Origin: Mollicutes bacterium
GTDB taxonomy: Bacteria > Bacillota_I > Bacilli_A > RF39 > UBA660
Reading direction: 5' to 3'
NCBI GenBank assembly: GCA_012841465.1
Contig: DUUS01000045.1
Location: 1 to 8,940 of the forward strand
Length of the DNA: 8,940 nt
Of the stretch, positions 1 to 7,525 are shown piece by piece. The first letter of the stretch is position 1. Each line of letters begins with the position of its first letter. The notes beneath the pieces were generated by a model, which saw nothing but the letters and a program-made list of their open reading frames with translations, ran no database searches and was not told the origin of the DNA. A program made the position numbers and the translations under genes.

Positions 1-380
1 AACTTTTGAAAACTCAAGGTAAATATTATATGGTAGATAACGGTATTAGAAATATAATGAGTAACAATCAAAATTATGACAGTGGAAATTCCCTTGAGAA
101 TATCGTATATATTGAGCTTTTACGTAGAGGTTTTGAAGTTTATGTTGGAAAATATAAAGAAATTGAGGTTGATTTTGTTGCGACTAAACCAAATGAAACA
201 ATATATTATCAAGTGAAAAAAACAATGCTAGACGAAAGAGTTGAAGAATGTGAGAAAAAATCGCTGCTTAGCATAAATGACAATTATCCTAAAATTATCT
301 TAACAATGGATAAAGTAAAAAACAAAACAATCGATGGAATAAAGGTTATAAACATTATTGATTTTCTACTTGAGGAATAA
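1..380 (+). CDS. DUF4143-type AAA+ ATPase, C-terminal end (5' truncated by window)
   Basis: The reading frame is open from base 3 with no stop before the window edge, so this is the 3' end of a longer gene. The TTG at base 6 is probably an internal Leu codon, not a start. The residues fit the C-terminal DUF4143 part of the large AAA+ ATPase/DUF4143 family: a Tyr-x-Val-Asp-x-Gly strand, then a Leu-Glu-Asn helix leading to ELLRRG, then EVDFVA and YYQVKK. The acidic residue followed by Q-x-K resembles a degenerate PD-(D/E)XK nuclease fold, which is known for this family. The end (DGIKVINIIDFLLEE) is typical of a complete C-terminus. The missing part should hold the Walker A/B ATPase. The cellular role of these proteins is poorly known. 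A terminator follows the stop, so the gene is not linked to what comes next. The family call is fairly firm; no function is offered. Confidence 0.8.
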   Translation, partial: LLKTQGKYYMVDNGIRNIMSNNQNYDSGNSLENIVYIELLRRGFEVYVGKYKEIEVDFVATKPNETIYYQVKKTMLDERVEECEKKSLLSINDNYPKIILTMDKVKNKTIDGIKVINIIDFLLEE

Positions 381-416
381 TTTTGATATTCTTGTTCAAG
401 ACAGCATATAAAATCT

Positions 417-441
417 AGTTTGCATTATGCAAACTTTTTTT
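417..441 (+). terminator. Intrinsic terminator after the DUF4143 gene
   Basis: A perfect 8-bp stem (AGTTTGCA / TGCAAACT) with a TTA loop is followed at once by seven T residues (435-441). It lies 37 nt after the stop of the truncated ATPase gene and before the promoter of the surface-protein gene, so it separates two transcription units. Confidence 0.85.
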
Positions 442-451
442 CCTTGGATGA

Positions 452-480
452 TTGTATTTTATTATTTGCTGTGATAAAAT
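452..480 (+). promoter_or_regulatory. Sigma-A-like promoter with extended -10, upstream of the surface-protein gene
   Basis: The -10 element TAAAAT (475-480) is one mismatch from TATAAT and is preceded by TG plus one base (472-474), an extended -10. A weak -35 (TTGTAT, 452-457) sits 17 bp upstream. Transcription would begin around 487, just ahead of the AGGAAGG ribosome binding site at 492-498. The upstream terminator supports the need for a promoter here. The call rests on sequence match only. Confidence 0.5.
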
Positions 481-503
481 ACTAATAGAATAGGAAGGTA
501 CAA

Positions 504-2039
504 ATGAAACAAAAATTACTTAAATATATAATATTTACTTTAATATTAATATTCCCTTTAACTGTCGAGGCTGCTATTAGAATGGATTGTCCTGGTCCAG
601 TTAAGAAAGGAACAACAATTACTTGTAAATTATATTCTGATTATCCCGTTACTAGTTTTAAAGGAAAATTAGATCTTAGTTCTAGTAGTAACATTACTTT
701 AAACCGTATTACTCCCAAAGATAAATTTATCAATTATTCAAGCGACAGTAATATAGTATTAAACACTAATGGAGTAGATGAAAGAACTGAAATCGCTGAT
801 ATTATTTTAAATGTAGGAAATGAGGATAATGATAGAAGTTTTACGATTATTTTTTCTCAGGTAGATTATGTACAAAATGGAAGCACTATTCATCAATCAG
901 GTGGTATTAGTGAGAGGATAAATTATGAAGTTCCCCCGACAACTACTACAACAACTACAACAAGACCTTCAACTACAACATCGCCTCAAGATGAAAAGAC
1001 TTTTACGGTTACATTAATTGCTAATAATGGTACCGCTGGAGAAGTAAAAGGAACTTGCAGTACTACTGGAAGTAACTGTAAACTTGATTTAAATACTATA
1101 ACCACTCCAACAAGAGATGGATATAAATTTAATGGATGGGGAAATAATGCAACATGTACTGAAGGTAATAAAGATACCTTTACTGTTACTTCAGATACTT
1201 CACTTTATGCTTGCTGGCTTGAGGGTGATTCTAATCCTATCGATGGGGATAGTGATATTTACCTTCAAGAATTAACTATTGAAGGGCAAGAAATTAATTT
1301 TAGTAAATTTAAAAAAGAATATGAATTAACTGTTCTTTATGAAGTTGAAAATTTAATTATAAATGCAATACCGGTTGATGAATCAATAACTGTAAATTTA
1401 GAAGAAGCCTATCCTTTAATAGTAGGAGATAATACTATTGAAATAAAACTTACTAATGATCAGGATGAAGAAAGCTCTTATATAATTAAAGTCAAAAGAT
1501 TAAATGAGGGCGAAGAAATAAGAGATATCTCAAATGATGCTCGACTTATTAGTTTAGATATTGAAGGATATAATATTGATTTTGATTCAGCTACTTATGA
1601 ATATAATATTACAATTCCTAAAGGTGTTGAAAGCTTAGAAGTTACTCCTGTTTTAAGTAGTCCCTATGCTAAGTTTGCTGTTAGTGGTAACAGTATGCTA
1701 GAAGATGGTAGTGTAATTACGGTTACTGTAGTAGCAGAAGATGGAACTGTAAATACATATAAGGTTAATATTACTATTGAGGAAAATTTCCTTGAAAACT
1801 ATTTGATATATATAATTATTGGTGGAGTTTTACTTATAGGTATAATTGTTTTAATTATAGTTAACCAACCTAAAAAAAGAAAAAAACAAATGAAGAAAGA
1901 AAAATTATCTTCTAAAGCTCCTAAGTCAAAAGCTCAAAATAAAACTAGTAAAGTGAAATCAGCACCAGCAGTACCAATACCTGTTGGTCAGCCACTTAAA
2001 CCTACTAATCAAAATGAAAGCTTAGAAGTATTAGATTAA
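504..2039 (+). CDS. Secreted, membrane-anchored surface protein with InlB-like repeat and two cadherin-like domains
   Basis: This 511-residue protein has a clear Sec signal peptide (basic MKQKLLK, hydrophobic core, likely cleavage after VEA near residue 23). Residues 25-142 form a beta-rich region that resembles a cohesin-type sandwich only loosely. A Thr/Pro linker (about 144-162) leads to a Listeria/Bacteroides-type InlB repeat (about 167-239, with the GYKFNGW signature and a final YACW). Two cadherin-like beta-sandwich domains follow (about 252-332 and 347-425, each with the pattern LxIEGxxIxF...YEyx(V/I)). A single transmembrane helix (about 432-454) and a Lys-rich tail (455-511) end the protein, so the bulk is extracellular. 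There is no LPXTG motif. Six Cys residues (29, 41, 185, 192, 218, 237) all lie outside and could form disulfides. The ATG has AGGAAGG 5 nt upstream. Adhesion or envelope structure is plausible but not shown. The xer gene starts 5 nt downstream, implying co-transcription. Confidence 0.8.
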   Translation: MKQKLLKYIIFTLILIFPLTVEAAIRMDCPGPVKKGTTITCKLYSDYPVTSFKGKLDLSSSSNITLNRITPKDKFINYSSDSNIVLNTNGVDERTEIADIILNVGNEDNDRSFTIIFSQVDYVQNGSTIHQSGGISERINYEVPPTTTTTTTTRPSTTTSPQDEKTFTVTLIANNGTAGEVKGTCSTTGSNCKLDLNTITTPTRDGYKFNGWGNNATCTEGNKDTFTVTSDTSLYACWLEGDSNPIDGDSDIYLQELTIEGQEINFSKFKKEYELTVLYEVENLIINAIPVDESITVNLEEAYPLIVGDNTIEIKLTNDQDEESSYIIKVKRLNEGEEIRDISNDARLISLDIEGYNIDFDSATYEYNITIPKGVESLEVTPVLSSPYAKFAVSGNSMLEDGSVITVTVVAEDGTVNTYKVNITIEENFLENYLIYIIIGGVLLIGIIVLIIVNQPKKRKKQMKKEKLSSKAPKSKAQNKTSKVKSAPAVPIPVGQPLKPTNQNESLEVLD

Positions 2040-2044
2040 ATACT

Positions 2045-2935
2045 ATGAAAGAAGTTATTTATAAATTTTTAGATTATATCTTAACTGAAAAAATGTTTTC
2101 AGACCATACCGAGGTCAATTATGAAATTGACCTATTTAAATTTGAGGATTATTTAAAAATGAATAATAAAAATTATCTTAAATTAAAATATCAAGATATA
2201 AGTGACTATATTATTTATTTAAGAAAAGCTGGGTATGAGCCATCTAGTATAAATAGAAATATAAGCTCTCTTAGAAGTTTTTATACATTTTTACTAAAAG
2301 AAAATATTGTTTCATCAAATCCTCTTGATTTAATTAAAACTATTAAAGAACCTAAAAAACTTCCTAATTATTTTAAATATGAAGAATATTTAAATATGCT
2401 TGATACTTTAAAAGAAGAAACTCCACTTAATATAAGAAACCTTTTAATAATAGAGTTACTATTTGCAACAGGAGTAAGAGTAAGTGAGTTAGTTAATATA
2501 AAATTAAAAGATATAAATACTAGTGAAAGACAAATTAAAATAATTGGAAAAGGAAATAAAGAAAGAATTGTTTATTATGGATCGTATGCAAGTGATGCTT
2601 TAGATAAATATTTAAGTGATAGTAGACCACTTCTTTTAAAAAATAAAAATACCGATTATTTACTTATAAATAATAATGGTGGAAATTTAACTGACCGTGG
2701 AGTAAGAGGAATTATTAGTGAAATAATTAAAAAAACTGGTATTAAAACAAATATATCGCCTCACTCATTTAGACATTCCTTCGCAACCATAATGTTAAAT
2801 GAAGGAGCTAGTATAAAATCTGTTCAAGAACTACTCGGACATCAAAGTATTGATACTACTAGTATTTATACTCATTTATCAAATAATGATGTTAGAAGAG
2901 CTTATTTAAATGCTCATCCAAGAGCAAAAAGATGA
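2045..2935 (+). CDS. xerD: Tyrosine recombinase of the XerC/XerD family
   Basis: At 296 residues it matches the usual Xer length. The N-terminal core-binding (SAM-like) domain covers about residues 1-88, with the conserved segment SSINRNISSLRSFYTFLL. The catalytic domain is about 105-290 and all six active-site positions are visible: Arg145 (ATGVRVSEL), Lys169 (GKGNKER), His240 and Arg243 (HSFRHSFA), His266 (LLGHQSI) and nucleophile Tyr275 (TSIYTHL). Such enzymes resolve chromosome dimers at dif with FtsK, or act on mobile or invertible DNA. The complete catalytic set and standard length suggest a housekeeping XerD-like enzyme, but XerC, XerD and relatives are hard to separate by eye, so the symbol is tentative. 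The ATG is 5 nt after the surface-protein stop; the ribosome binding site is weak, which suggests translational coupling. The stop is TGA, followed closely by TAA. Confidence 0.9.
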   Translation: MKEVIYKFLDYILTEKMFSDHTEVNYEIDLFKFEDYLKMNNKNYLKLKYQDISDYIIYLRKAGYEPSSINRNISSLRSFYTFLLKENIVSSNPLDLIKTIKEPKKLPNYFKYEEYLNMLDTLKEETPLNIRNLLIIELLFATGVRVSELVNIKLKDINTSERQIKIIGKGNKERIVYYGSYASDALDKYLSDSRPLLLKNKNTDYLLINNNGGNLTDRGVRGIISEIIKKTGIKTNISPHSFRHSFATIMLNEGASIKSVQELLGHQSIDTTSIYTHLSNNDVRRAYLNAHPRAKR

Positions 2936-2953
2936 TAATATAACCTAAATATA

Positions 2954-2962
2954 TGATACAAT
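2954..2962 (+). promoter_or_regulatory. Possible extended -10 promoter before the unknown membrane-protein gene
   Basis: TGATACAAT contains an extended -10 (TG, one base, then TACAAT, one mismatch from TATAAT). No -35 is recognisable 17 bp upstream. The predicted start (about 2969) falls only a couple of bases before AGGAGG (2971-2976), leaving almost no leader. It may give the downstream gene and ppdK their own promoter within the longer unit. In such AT-rich DNA a chance match is quite possible. Confidence 0.3.
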
Positions 2963-2981
2963 TAAAACATAGGAGGTAACC

Positions 2982-3641
2982 GTGGATGATTCTAAAAATA
3001 TAAAAAAACTAAGCATTATTTTAGGCATAATATTTAGTATTATTATTCTTATCTTAATTTTATATATTACCAGTGAATTTCTCAATATAAAACAAAATGA
3101 TAATGATGATAATATTTATACTACAACTACTAAAGCATTTAAAAAAGAAATATATAATGATTTAAATGAAGAGCAAAAAATATTTTTTAATACCTTATTA
3201 AATGAAGAAAATACTTTAAGAGCATTTAATAATTTAATAAAAGAAAATATTCATTTAGATAATATAAATTTACTTCAAAACGAAGTAAATAAATTTAAGT
3301 TTATTTATACTTATTTAGATAAAGAAAGCTTAAGTTTTGAAGAAATTAATGAAAATAGTAAATTGTTATTTGATGTTCATTTATATGAAAATAATTTAAA
3401 TTACTATTTAGATAATGATTTATATAAATATGAATATGAAAAAGAAATAGAATATTGTTTTAAAAGTAGTAAAGAAAATGAAGAATATTTAATTATTGAT
3501 TTAATTAAATATGATGCTGAAATATGTAAAAATGATGTATTAAATTATAGTGATATATTTAGAAAGGTAAAGTTAAAATATAAATTAAATGAATCAAATC
3601 TCATATATGATTCGTTTATTATAGAAAAGAAAGGTGATTAA
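2982..3641 (+). CDS. Bitopic membrane protein of unknown function (GTG start)
   Basis: I do not recognise this 219-residue protein. The start is GTG, chosen because a perfect AGGAGG (2971-2976) lies 5 nt upstream; the ATG at 2986 is out of frame and closes after five codons. A short basic N-terminus precedes one strong transmembrane helix (about residues 10-30), with no signal-peptidase or lipobox signal, so the rest is probably outside the membrane. An Asn/Asp-rich stretch and a short Thr run (47-50) form a linker to an Asn-, Lys- and Glu-rich, mostly helical domain of about 165 residues. It has only two Cys (159 and 182), which could pair. Codon use is even more A/T-biased than in ppdK. The stop codon directly abuts the ppdK ATG and the ppdK ribosome binding site lies inside this gene, so the two are translated together. 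No function can be assigned. Confidence 0.75.
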   Translation: MDDSKNIKKLSIILGIIFSIIILILILYITSEFLNIKQNDNDDNIYTTTTKAFKKEIYNDLNEEQKIFFNTLLNEENTLRAFNNLIKENIHLDNINLLQNEVNKFKFIYTYLDKESLSFEEINENSKLLFDVHLYENNLNYYLDNDLYKYEYEKEIEYCFKSSKENEEYLIIDLIKYDAEICKNDVLNYSDIFRKVKLKYKLNESNLIYDSFIIEKKGD

Positions 3642-6269
3642 ATGAAAAAATATGTTTATTTATTTAGTGAAGGAAATAAAGATATGAGAGACTTACTAGG
3701 AGGAAAAGGGGCTAACTTAGCTGAAATGTCTAATCTAGGACTACCTGTTCCATCTGGTTTTGTCGTAACAACAGAAAGTTGTTTAAAGTACTATGAAAAC
3801 AATGAGACAATTGATGAGGAGATTGTTAAAGAAATATTTTCATCACTTGAAAAGTTAGAAGAAATTAGTGGGAAGAAATTTGGAGATCCAGAAAATCCGC
3901 TTTTAGTATCAGTAAGAAGCGGCTCAAGAGTAAGTATGCCTGGAATGATGGATACTGTATTAAACCTGGGAATAAACGATGAGGTATGTGAGGGGCTTGC
4001 CAAACTTACTAATAATAAAAGATTTGCCTATGATTCATACAGAAGATTTATTCAAATGTTTGCTGATGTTGTAATGGGATATCCTAAAGCTTCATTTGAA
4101 AGATTCTTTGATGATTTTAAAGAAAAACGAGGCAAGAAAAGTGACTTAGATCTTGATGCTGATGATATGCTTGAAGTAGTAGAAGCATTTAAAGAAAATT
4201 ATTTTAAATTAGCTGGAAAAGCATTTCCAAGTGATCCTAAAGAACAGCTTTTAGAATCAATTAAAGCTGTATTTAGAAGCTGGAATAATGAAAGAGCTAA
4301 TGTCTACAGAAGATTAAATAATATTCCGGATAGCTGGGGAACTGCTGTTAACATCCAAGAAATGGTTTATGGAAATACTGGAGAATTCTCAGGAAGTGGA
4401 GTAGCATTTACCCGAAATCCGGCAAATGGTGTCGATGAGATATATGGAGAATATATGTCTGATGCTCAAGGTGAAGATGTTGTAGCAGGTATTCGCACGC
4501 CTGAGCCAATTAATTATTTAAAAAAACAAATGCCTGAAGTATATGATGAGTTTGTTAAATATGCTAAGATCCTTGAAAATCACTACCGTGATATGCAAGA
4601 TTTAGAGTTTACGGTTGAAAACAAAAAATTATATATACTTCAAACAAGAAGTGGAAAAAGAACTGCTGAGGCTGCTATAAAGATTGCAGTTGATTTATTT
4701 AACGAGGGAATTATTTCAAAAGAAGAAGCGATAATGAGCGTTAATCCAAATCAATTAGATTCACTTCTTCATCCAACATTTAGTGAAGAAGCCCTTAAAA
4801 ATGGAAAAGTAATAACTACCGCTCTTGCTGCATCACCTGGTGCTGCAACCGGAAAAGTATATTTTACCGCTGAAGATATTATTAAAGCTGCAGAGGAAAC
4901 TGATGAAAATTTAATTCTAGCAAGACTTGAAACAAGTCCAGAAGATATTGAGGGAATGAATACTGCTAGTGGTATTTTAACAGTTAGAGGAGGAATGACC
5001 TCACATGCTGCTGTTGTAGCCCGTGGAATGGGTAAATCTGCAGTATGCGGGGCTGAAGATTTAAATCTAAATGAAAAAGAAAAAACCATAACTAAAGGAG
5101 ATATTGTTATTAGAGAAGGGGACTATATTAGTTTAGATGGTAGTACCGGAACAGTTTACGAAGGTAAACTAGAAACTACTGAAACAACTCTAAGTGAAGA
5201 TTTTAATACCTTTATGTCTTGGGTTGATGAAAAAAGAGAATTAGGAATCAGAGCAAATGCTGACCTTCCTAAAGATGCTGAGATAGCTAAAAAGTTTGGA
5301 GCAGAAGGTATTGGTCTGTGCCGTACTGAGCATATGTTTTTTGAGGAATCAAGAATCTTTGCCTTTAGAAAAATGATTCTAGCTAAAGATAAAGAAGGAA
5401 GAGAAAAAGCTCTTGCTGAAATACTACCTCATCAAACAAATGACTTTGAAGGTTTATTTAGAAGTATGAGTCCATATCCTGTAATTGTAAGACTTCTTGA
5501 TCCACCTCTTCATGAATTCCTTCCAAGAGAAGCAAATGAAATTAAAGATTTAGCAAACGATTTAAATATATCTGAAGCTGAGCTTAATTTAAGAATTAAA
5601 TCACTTGAAGAATTTAACCCAATGATGGGACACCGTGGATGTAGACTTGCAGTTACTTATCCTGAGATTACAATTATGCAAACTAAAGCAATTATAACTG
5701 CTGCTATAAATGTATCTAAAGAAAACAAAAAAGTTGTTCCAGAAATTATGATTCCTCTTGCAAGTGATGAAAAAGAACTTAAGTATTTAGTTGATATAGT
5801 TAAAAATGAAGCTGATAAATTAATTAAAGAAGCGGGTATTGATCTTAAATACTATGTAGGTACAATGATTGAAATACCAAGAGCATGCCTACTTGCAGAT
5901 TCTATCGCAAAACATGCAGAGTTCTTCTCATTTGGAACCAATGATCTTACTCAAATGACCTATGGTTTTTCTAGAGATGATGCTACTAAGTTCTTAGGAG
6001 AGTATTATGAAAAAGAAATCTTTGAATTTGATCCATTTGCTACTATTGATATAAATGGAGTAGGTAAGTTAATGGAAATAGCTACAGAAAAAGGTAAAGA
6101 AGAAAATCCTGATTTAGAGATTGGTATTTGCGGAGAACATGGTGGCGAGCCATCAAGTGTTGAGTTTTGCTATAATCTTGGAATGGATTATGTATCATGC
6201 TCACCATTTAGAGTTCCAATTGCTAAACTAGCTGCTGCTCAAGCAAAAATTAAAAGAGAATTAAATTAA
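3642..6269 (+). CDS. ppdK: Pyruvate, phosphate dikinase
   Basis: PPDK interconverts pyruvate + ATP + Pi and phosphoenolpyruvate + AMP + PPi in the cytoplasm; in fermenting anaerobes it often runs towards pyruvate and ATP. At 875 residues it is full length for the family. The N-terminal ATP-binding domain (about 1-340) shows LLGGKGANLAEM, Arg92 in VRSGSRVSMPGMMDT, and LQTRSGKR near 333-340. The central phosphohistidine domain carries GGMTSHAAVVARG with catalytic His455; Thr453 is the position phosphorylated in plant PPDK by the RP regulatory protein. The C-terminal PEP/pyruvate TIM barrel (about 510-875) has Arg561 (LCRTEH), Glu744 (MIEIPRA), Asn767/Asp768 (FGTNDLTQM) and the acid/base Cys830 (GICGEHGG). 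The ATG follows the upstream stop without a gap and GAAAGGTGAT inside that gene is its ribosome binding site. A strong terminator follows. The call is secure. Confidence 0.98.
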   Translation: MKKYVYLFSEGNKDMRDLLGGKGANLAEMSNLGLPVPSGFVVTTESCLKYYENNETIDEEIVKEIFSSLEKLEEISGKKFGDPENPLLVSVRSGSRVSMPGMMDTVLNLGINDEVCEGLAKLTNNKRFAYDSYRRFIQMFADVVMGYPKASFERFFDDFKEKRGKKSDLDLDADDMLEVVEAFKENYFKLAGKAFPSDPKEQLLESIKAVFRSWNNERANVYRRLNNIPDSWGTAVNIQEMVYGNTGEFSGSGVAFTRNPANGVDEIYGEYMSDAQGEDVVAGIRTPEPINYLKKQMPEVYDEFVKYAKILENHYRDMQDLEFTVENKKLYILQTRSGKRTAEAAIKIAVDLFNEGIISKEEAIMSVNPNQLDSLLHPTFSEEALKNGKVITTALAASPGAATGKVYFTAEDIIKAAEETDENLILARLETSPEDIEGMNTASGILTVRGGMTSHAAVVARGMGKSAVCGAEDLNLNEKEKTITKGDIVIREGDYISLDGSTGTVYEGKLETTETTLSEDFNTFMSWVDEKRELGIRANADLPKDAEIAKKFGAEGIGLCRTEHMFFEESRIFAFRKMILAKDKEGREKALAEILPHQTNDFEGLFRSMSPYPVIVRLLDPPLHEFLPREANEIKDLANDLNISEAELNLRIKSLEEFNPMMGHRGCRLAVTYPEITIMQTKAIITAAINVSKENKKVVPEIMIPLASDEKELKYLVDIVKNEADKLIKEAGIDLKYYVGTMIEIPRACLLADSIAKHAEFFSFGTNDLTQMTYGFSRDDATKFLGEYYEKEIFEFDPFATIDINGVGKLMEIATEKGKEENPDLEIGICGEHGGEPSSVEFCYNLGMDYVSCSPFRVPIAKLAAAQAKIKRELN

Positions 6270-6274
6270 TATAT

Positions 6275-6312
6275 AAAACTAAGAATGCAGAAATTGCTTC
6301 TTAGTTTTTTTT
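6275..6312 (+). terminator. Terminator after ppdK, probably bidirectional
   Basis: An 11-bp stem (AAAACTAAGAA / TTCTTAGTTTT), with a possible further GC/GC pair after a one-base bulge, is followed by eight T residues, 6 nt after the ppdK stop. Read on the minus strand the same stem is followed by TTTTATATTAATT, and gerM ends at 6319, so it may also stop the converging gerM transcript. Confidence 0.85.
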
Positions 6313-6318
6313 ATTTTA

Positions 6319-7251
6319 TTAATCGAAATAATAAACACCTAATGTTCTTGAATTTGTTGTATACATAACACTTTTAACATTATAATTTTCTTTAATAGAT
6401 AAATTCATTGAATATATTACACTTTCAATTAAATTACTACTATTTAAATCATGGTATAATTCACTACATAAATTAATAACTAAATAATCATCAAATACTT
6501 CATATGAAAGATCATCTTTTCTATTTAAGTAACTTATTAAATTAGTTTGATACATTGTTTTACTAGTAAGTTCATTAATAATAATTTCAATTTTATCGTT
6601 TTTTTGATTATTAATCATCGTAACAGGAACATAATAGTAATAATCTTTATGTCTACTTAAATAATAAACTGTCGTACTTACGCTTCCTTTAAAGTTAGTT
6701 AAGTCATAGATCTTATTTATTCCAAAACTTCGATCTAAAGTAGGGGAGAGTTTAATTTTAGAATTAGGCATCTCATGCAGTATAGCATCTTCTACAAAGA
6801 TAGTTATTTTTTCAATACCATCTATATCTGTCAGTGAATATATAATCGCACTTATCATTTTTTCTTCATCTTCTAAAGAAATATTATAAAACTCTTTACT
6901 AAAGTTAAGTTTTAAAAGACCATCTTTTAAATCTAAATCTATTAATTTAGTATTTTCAGGAATGACTCCTTTAAATCCTTCTTTAATATAATTAGAATGT
7001 TTACTATTAATAGTTAGATAAGAAATAATTTCTTTAATTTTTTCCAGTTTTTCTTTTTGATTAACAACAACACTAACTCTAGATACATAACTACTTGAAT
7101 CTATTAAATAAATAGATGTTTCTTCAAATGGATTATGCTTTTTATTCACTTCTATCTCTGAGTCTTTTTCAGGAAATAAATAAAGAATAAAAAGAATAAA
7201 TAAACAAGAAGAAATTAAAAACAACCTTTTTAATAAACTTTTTTTAAGCAT
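6319..7251 (-). CDS. gerM: GerM-like protein with two GerMN domains (sporulation/germination)
   Basis: The 310-residue product has a basic N-terminus and a hydrophobic anchor (about residues 9-26), then two GerMN-type domains in tandem (about 45-160 and 190-305). Both share the family pattern: a helix with the KIxEII-type motif, a V-F-x-x-Y/L-K-D/D-D-x-L-x-(L/I)-N strand, an I-x-S-(A/V)-I-Y-S-(L/M) helix, and a final strand. Double GerMN with an N-terminal anchor matches Bacillus GerM, which is needed for normal sporulation and germination; it would face the intermembrane space of the forespore. Bacillus GerM is a lipoprotein. Here ISSC (Cys16) resembles a lipobox, but the hydrophobic stretch continues well past the Cys, so a transmembrane anchor is more likely. 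The ATG has AAAAAGGAGG 4 nt upstream. It lies downstream of gerE, from which a terminator hairpin separates it. Confidence 0.85.
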   Translation of the reverse strand: MLKKSLLKRLFLISSCLFILFILYLFPEKDSEIEVNKKHNPFEETSIYLIDSSSYVSRVSVVVNQKEKLEKIKEIISYLTINSKHSNYIKEGFKGVIPENTKLIDLDLKDGLLKLNFSKEFYNISLEDEEKMISAIIYSLTDIDGIEKITIFVEDAILHEMPNSKIKLSPTLDRSFGINKIYDLTNFKGSVSTTVYYLSRHKDYYYYVPVTMINNQKNDKIEIIINELTSKTMYQTNLISYLNRKDDLSYEVFDDYLVINLCSELYHDLNSSNLIESVIYSMNLSIKENYNVKSVMYTTNSRTLGVYYFD

Positions 7252-7267
7252 AATGCCTCCTTTTTAA

Positions 7268-7275
7268 AATATATG
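7268..7275 (-). promoter_or_regulatory. Possible mother-cell sigma (E/K-like) -10 site for gerM
   Basis: On the minus strand CATATATT lies 16 nt upstream of the gerM start codon. It fits the CATAnnnT core shared by sigma-E and sigma-K -10 elements; an AC dinucleotide (7295-7294) stands 18 bp further upstream, longer than the 16-17 bp usual for sigma-K. The gerE terminator overlaps the region, so gerM would need its own promoter here unless termination leaks. Weak evidence. Confidence 0.3.
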
Positions 7276-7286
7276 AACTTTCCATT

Positions 7287-7311
7287 AAAAAAAGTCACTA
7301 ATGTGACTTTT
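7287..7311 (-). terminator. Intrinsic terminator of gerE
   Basis: A perfect 9-bp stem (AAAAGTCAC / GTGACTTTT on the plus strand) encloses a 4-nt loop. On the minus strand it ends in seven T residues (7293-7287). The stem begins within the gerE stop codon (7312-7310), so termination is immediate. Confidence 0.8.
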
Positions 7312-7516
7312 AAAGTGTTAATTCACCTATTTTCAATAATTCTATGATTGCTCCCGATCGATCTTTAACATTTAGTTTTTGCATTACATTTGAAATGTGA
7401 TTTCTGACTGTTTTTTCACTAATTCCTAAAAATTCACTAATGTCTTTAGTTGATTTATTTAATATTAAGAGTTCAAATACTTCTCTTTCTCTGTTTGTTA
7501 ATATACTATTTTTCAA
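7310..7516 (-). CDS. gerE: GerE, LuxR-type late mother-cell sporulation regulator
   Basis: This 68-residue protein is almost entirely a LuxR/GerE helix-turn-helix domain with no receiver or sensor part, the defining layout of GerE (74 residues in B. subtilis). The segments TNREREVFELL, ISEKTVRNHISN, MQKLNVKDRS and IGELTL align with Bacillus GerE as I remember it. GerE works with sigma-K in the mother cell, activating and repressing coat genes late in sporulation. The start is TTG: no ATG or GTG is in frame between it and the upstream in-frame TGA, and GAGGG (7528-7524) sits 7 nt ahead of it. The rare start codon, together with a dyad overlapping the ribosome binding site, suggests tight translational control. 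A sigma-K-like promoter lies upstream and a terminator overlaps the stop codon. Confidence 0.93.
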   Translation of the reverse strand: MKNSILTNREREVFELLILNKSTKDISEFLGISEKTVRNHISNVMQKLNVKDRSGAIIELLKIGELTL

Positions 7517-7525
7517 ATATGTTCC

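Noticed and set aside
408..435. Possible dif-like site: TTATGCAAACT resembles the right arm of the B. subtilis dif site, and a Xer gene is nearby.
   Set aside because: The left arm expected 17 bp upstream does not match, and the bases form a perfect short hairpin with a T-tract, so a terminator explains them better.
925..980. ACT/ACA repeats as a microsatellite or CRISPR-like array.
   Set aside because: They encode an in-frame Thr/Pro linker, are short and irregular, and have no spacer-repeat structure. No CRISPR array, tRNA, rRNA or insertion sequence was seen anywhere in the window.
3791..4003. 70-codon open frame on the minus strand inside ppdK.
   Set aside because: It lies wholly within the certain ppdK coding region, has no ribosome binding site that I can see, and its composition is that of an antisense shadow.
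4769..5089. 106-codon open frame on the minus strand inside ppdK.
   Set aside because: It is antisense to the conserved phosphohistidine domain; the Ala/Ser-rich product mirrors the sense codons and matches no family I know.
6319..7251. GerM as a lipoprotein through the ISSC motif at residues 13-16.
   Set aside because: The hydrophobic segment before the Cys is very short and continues for about ten residues after it, which fits a transmembrane anchor better than a lipobox.
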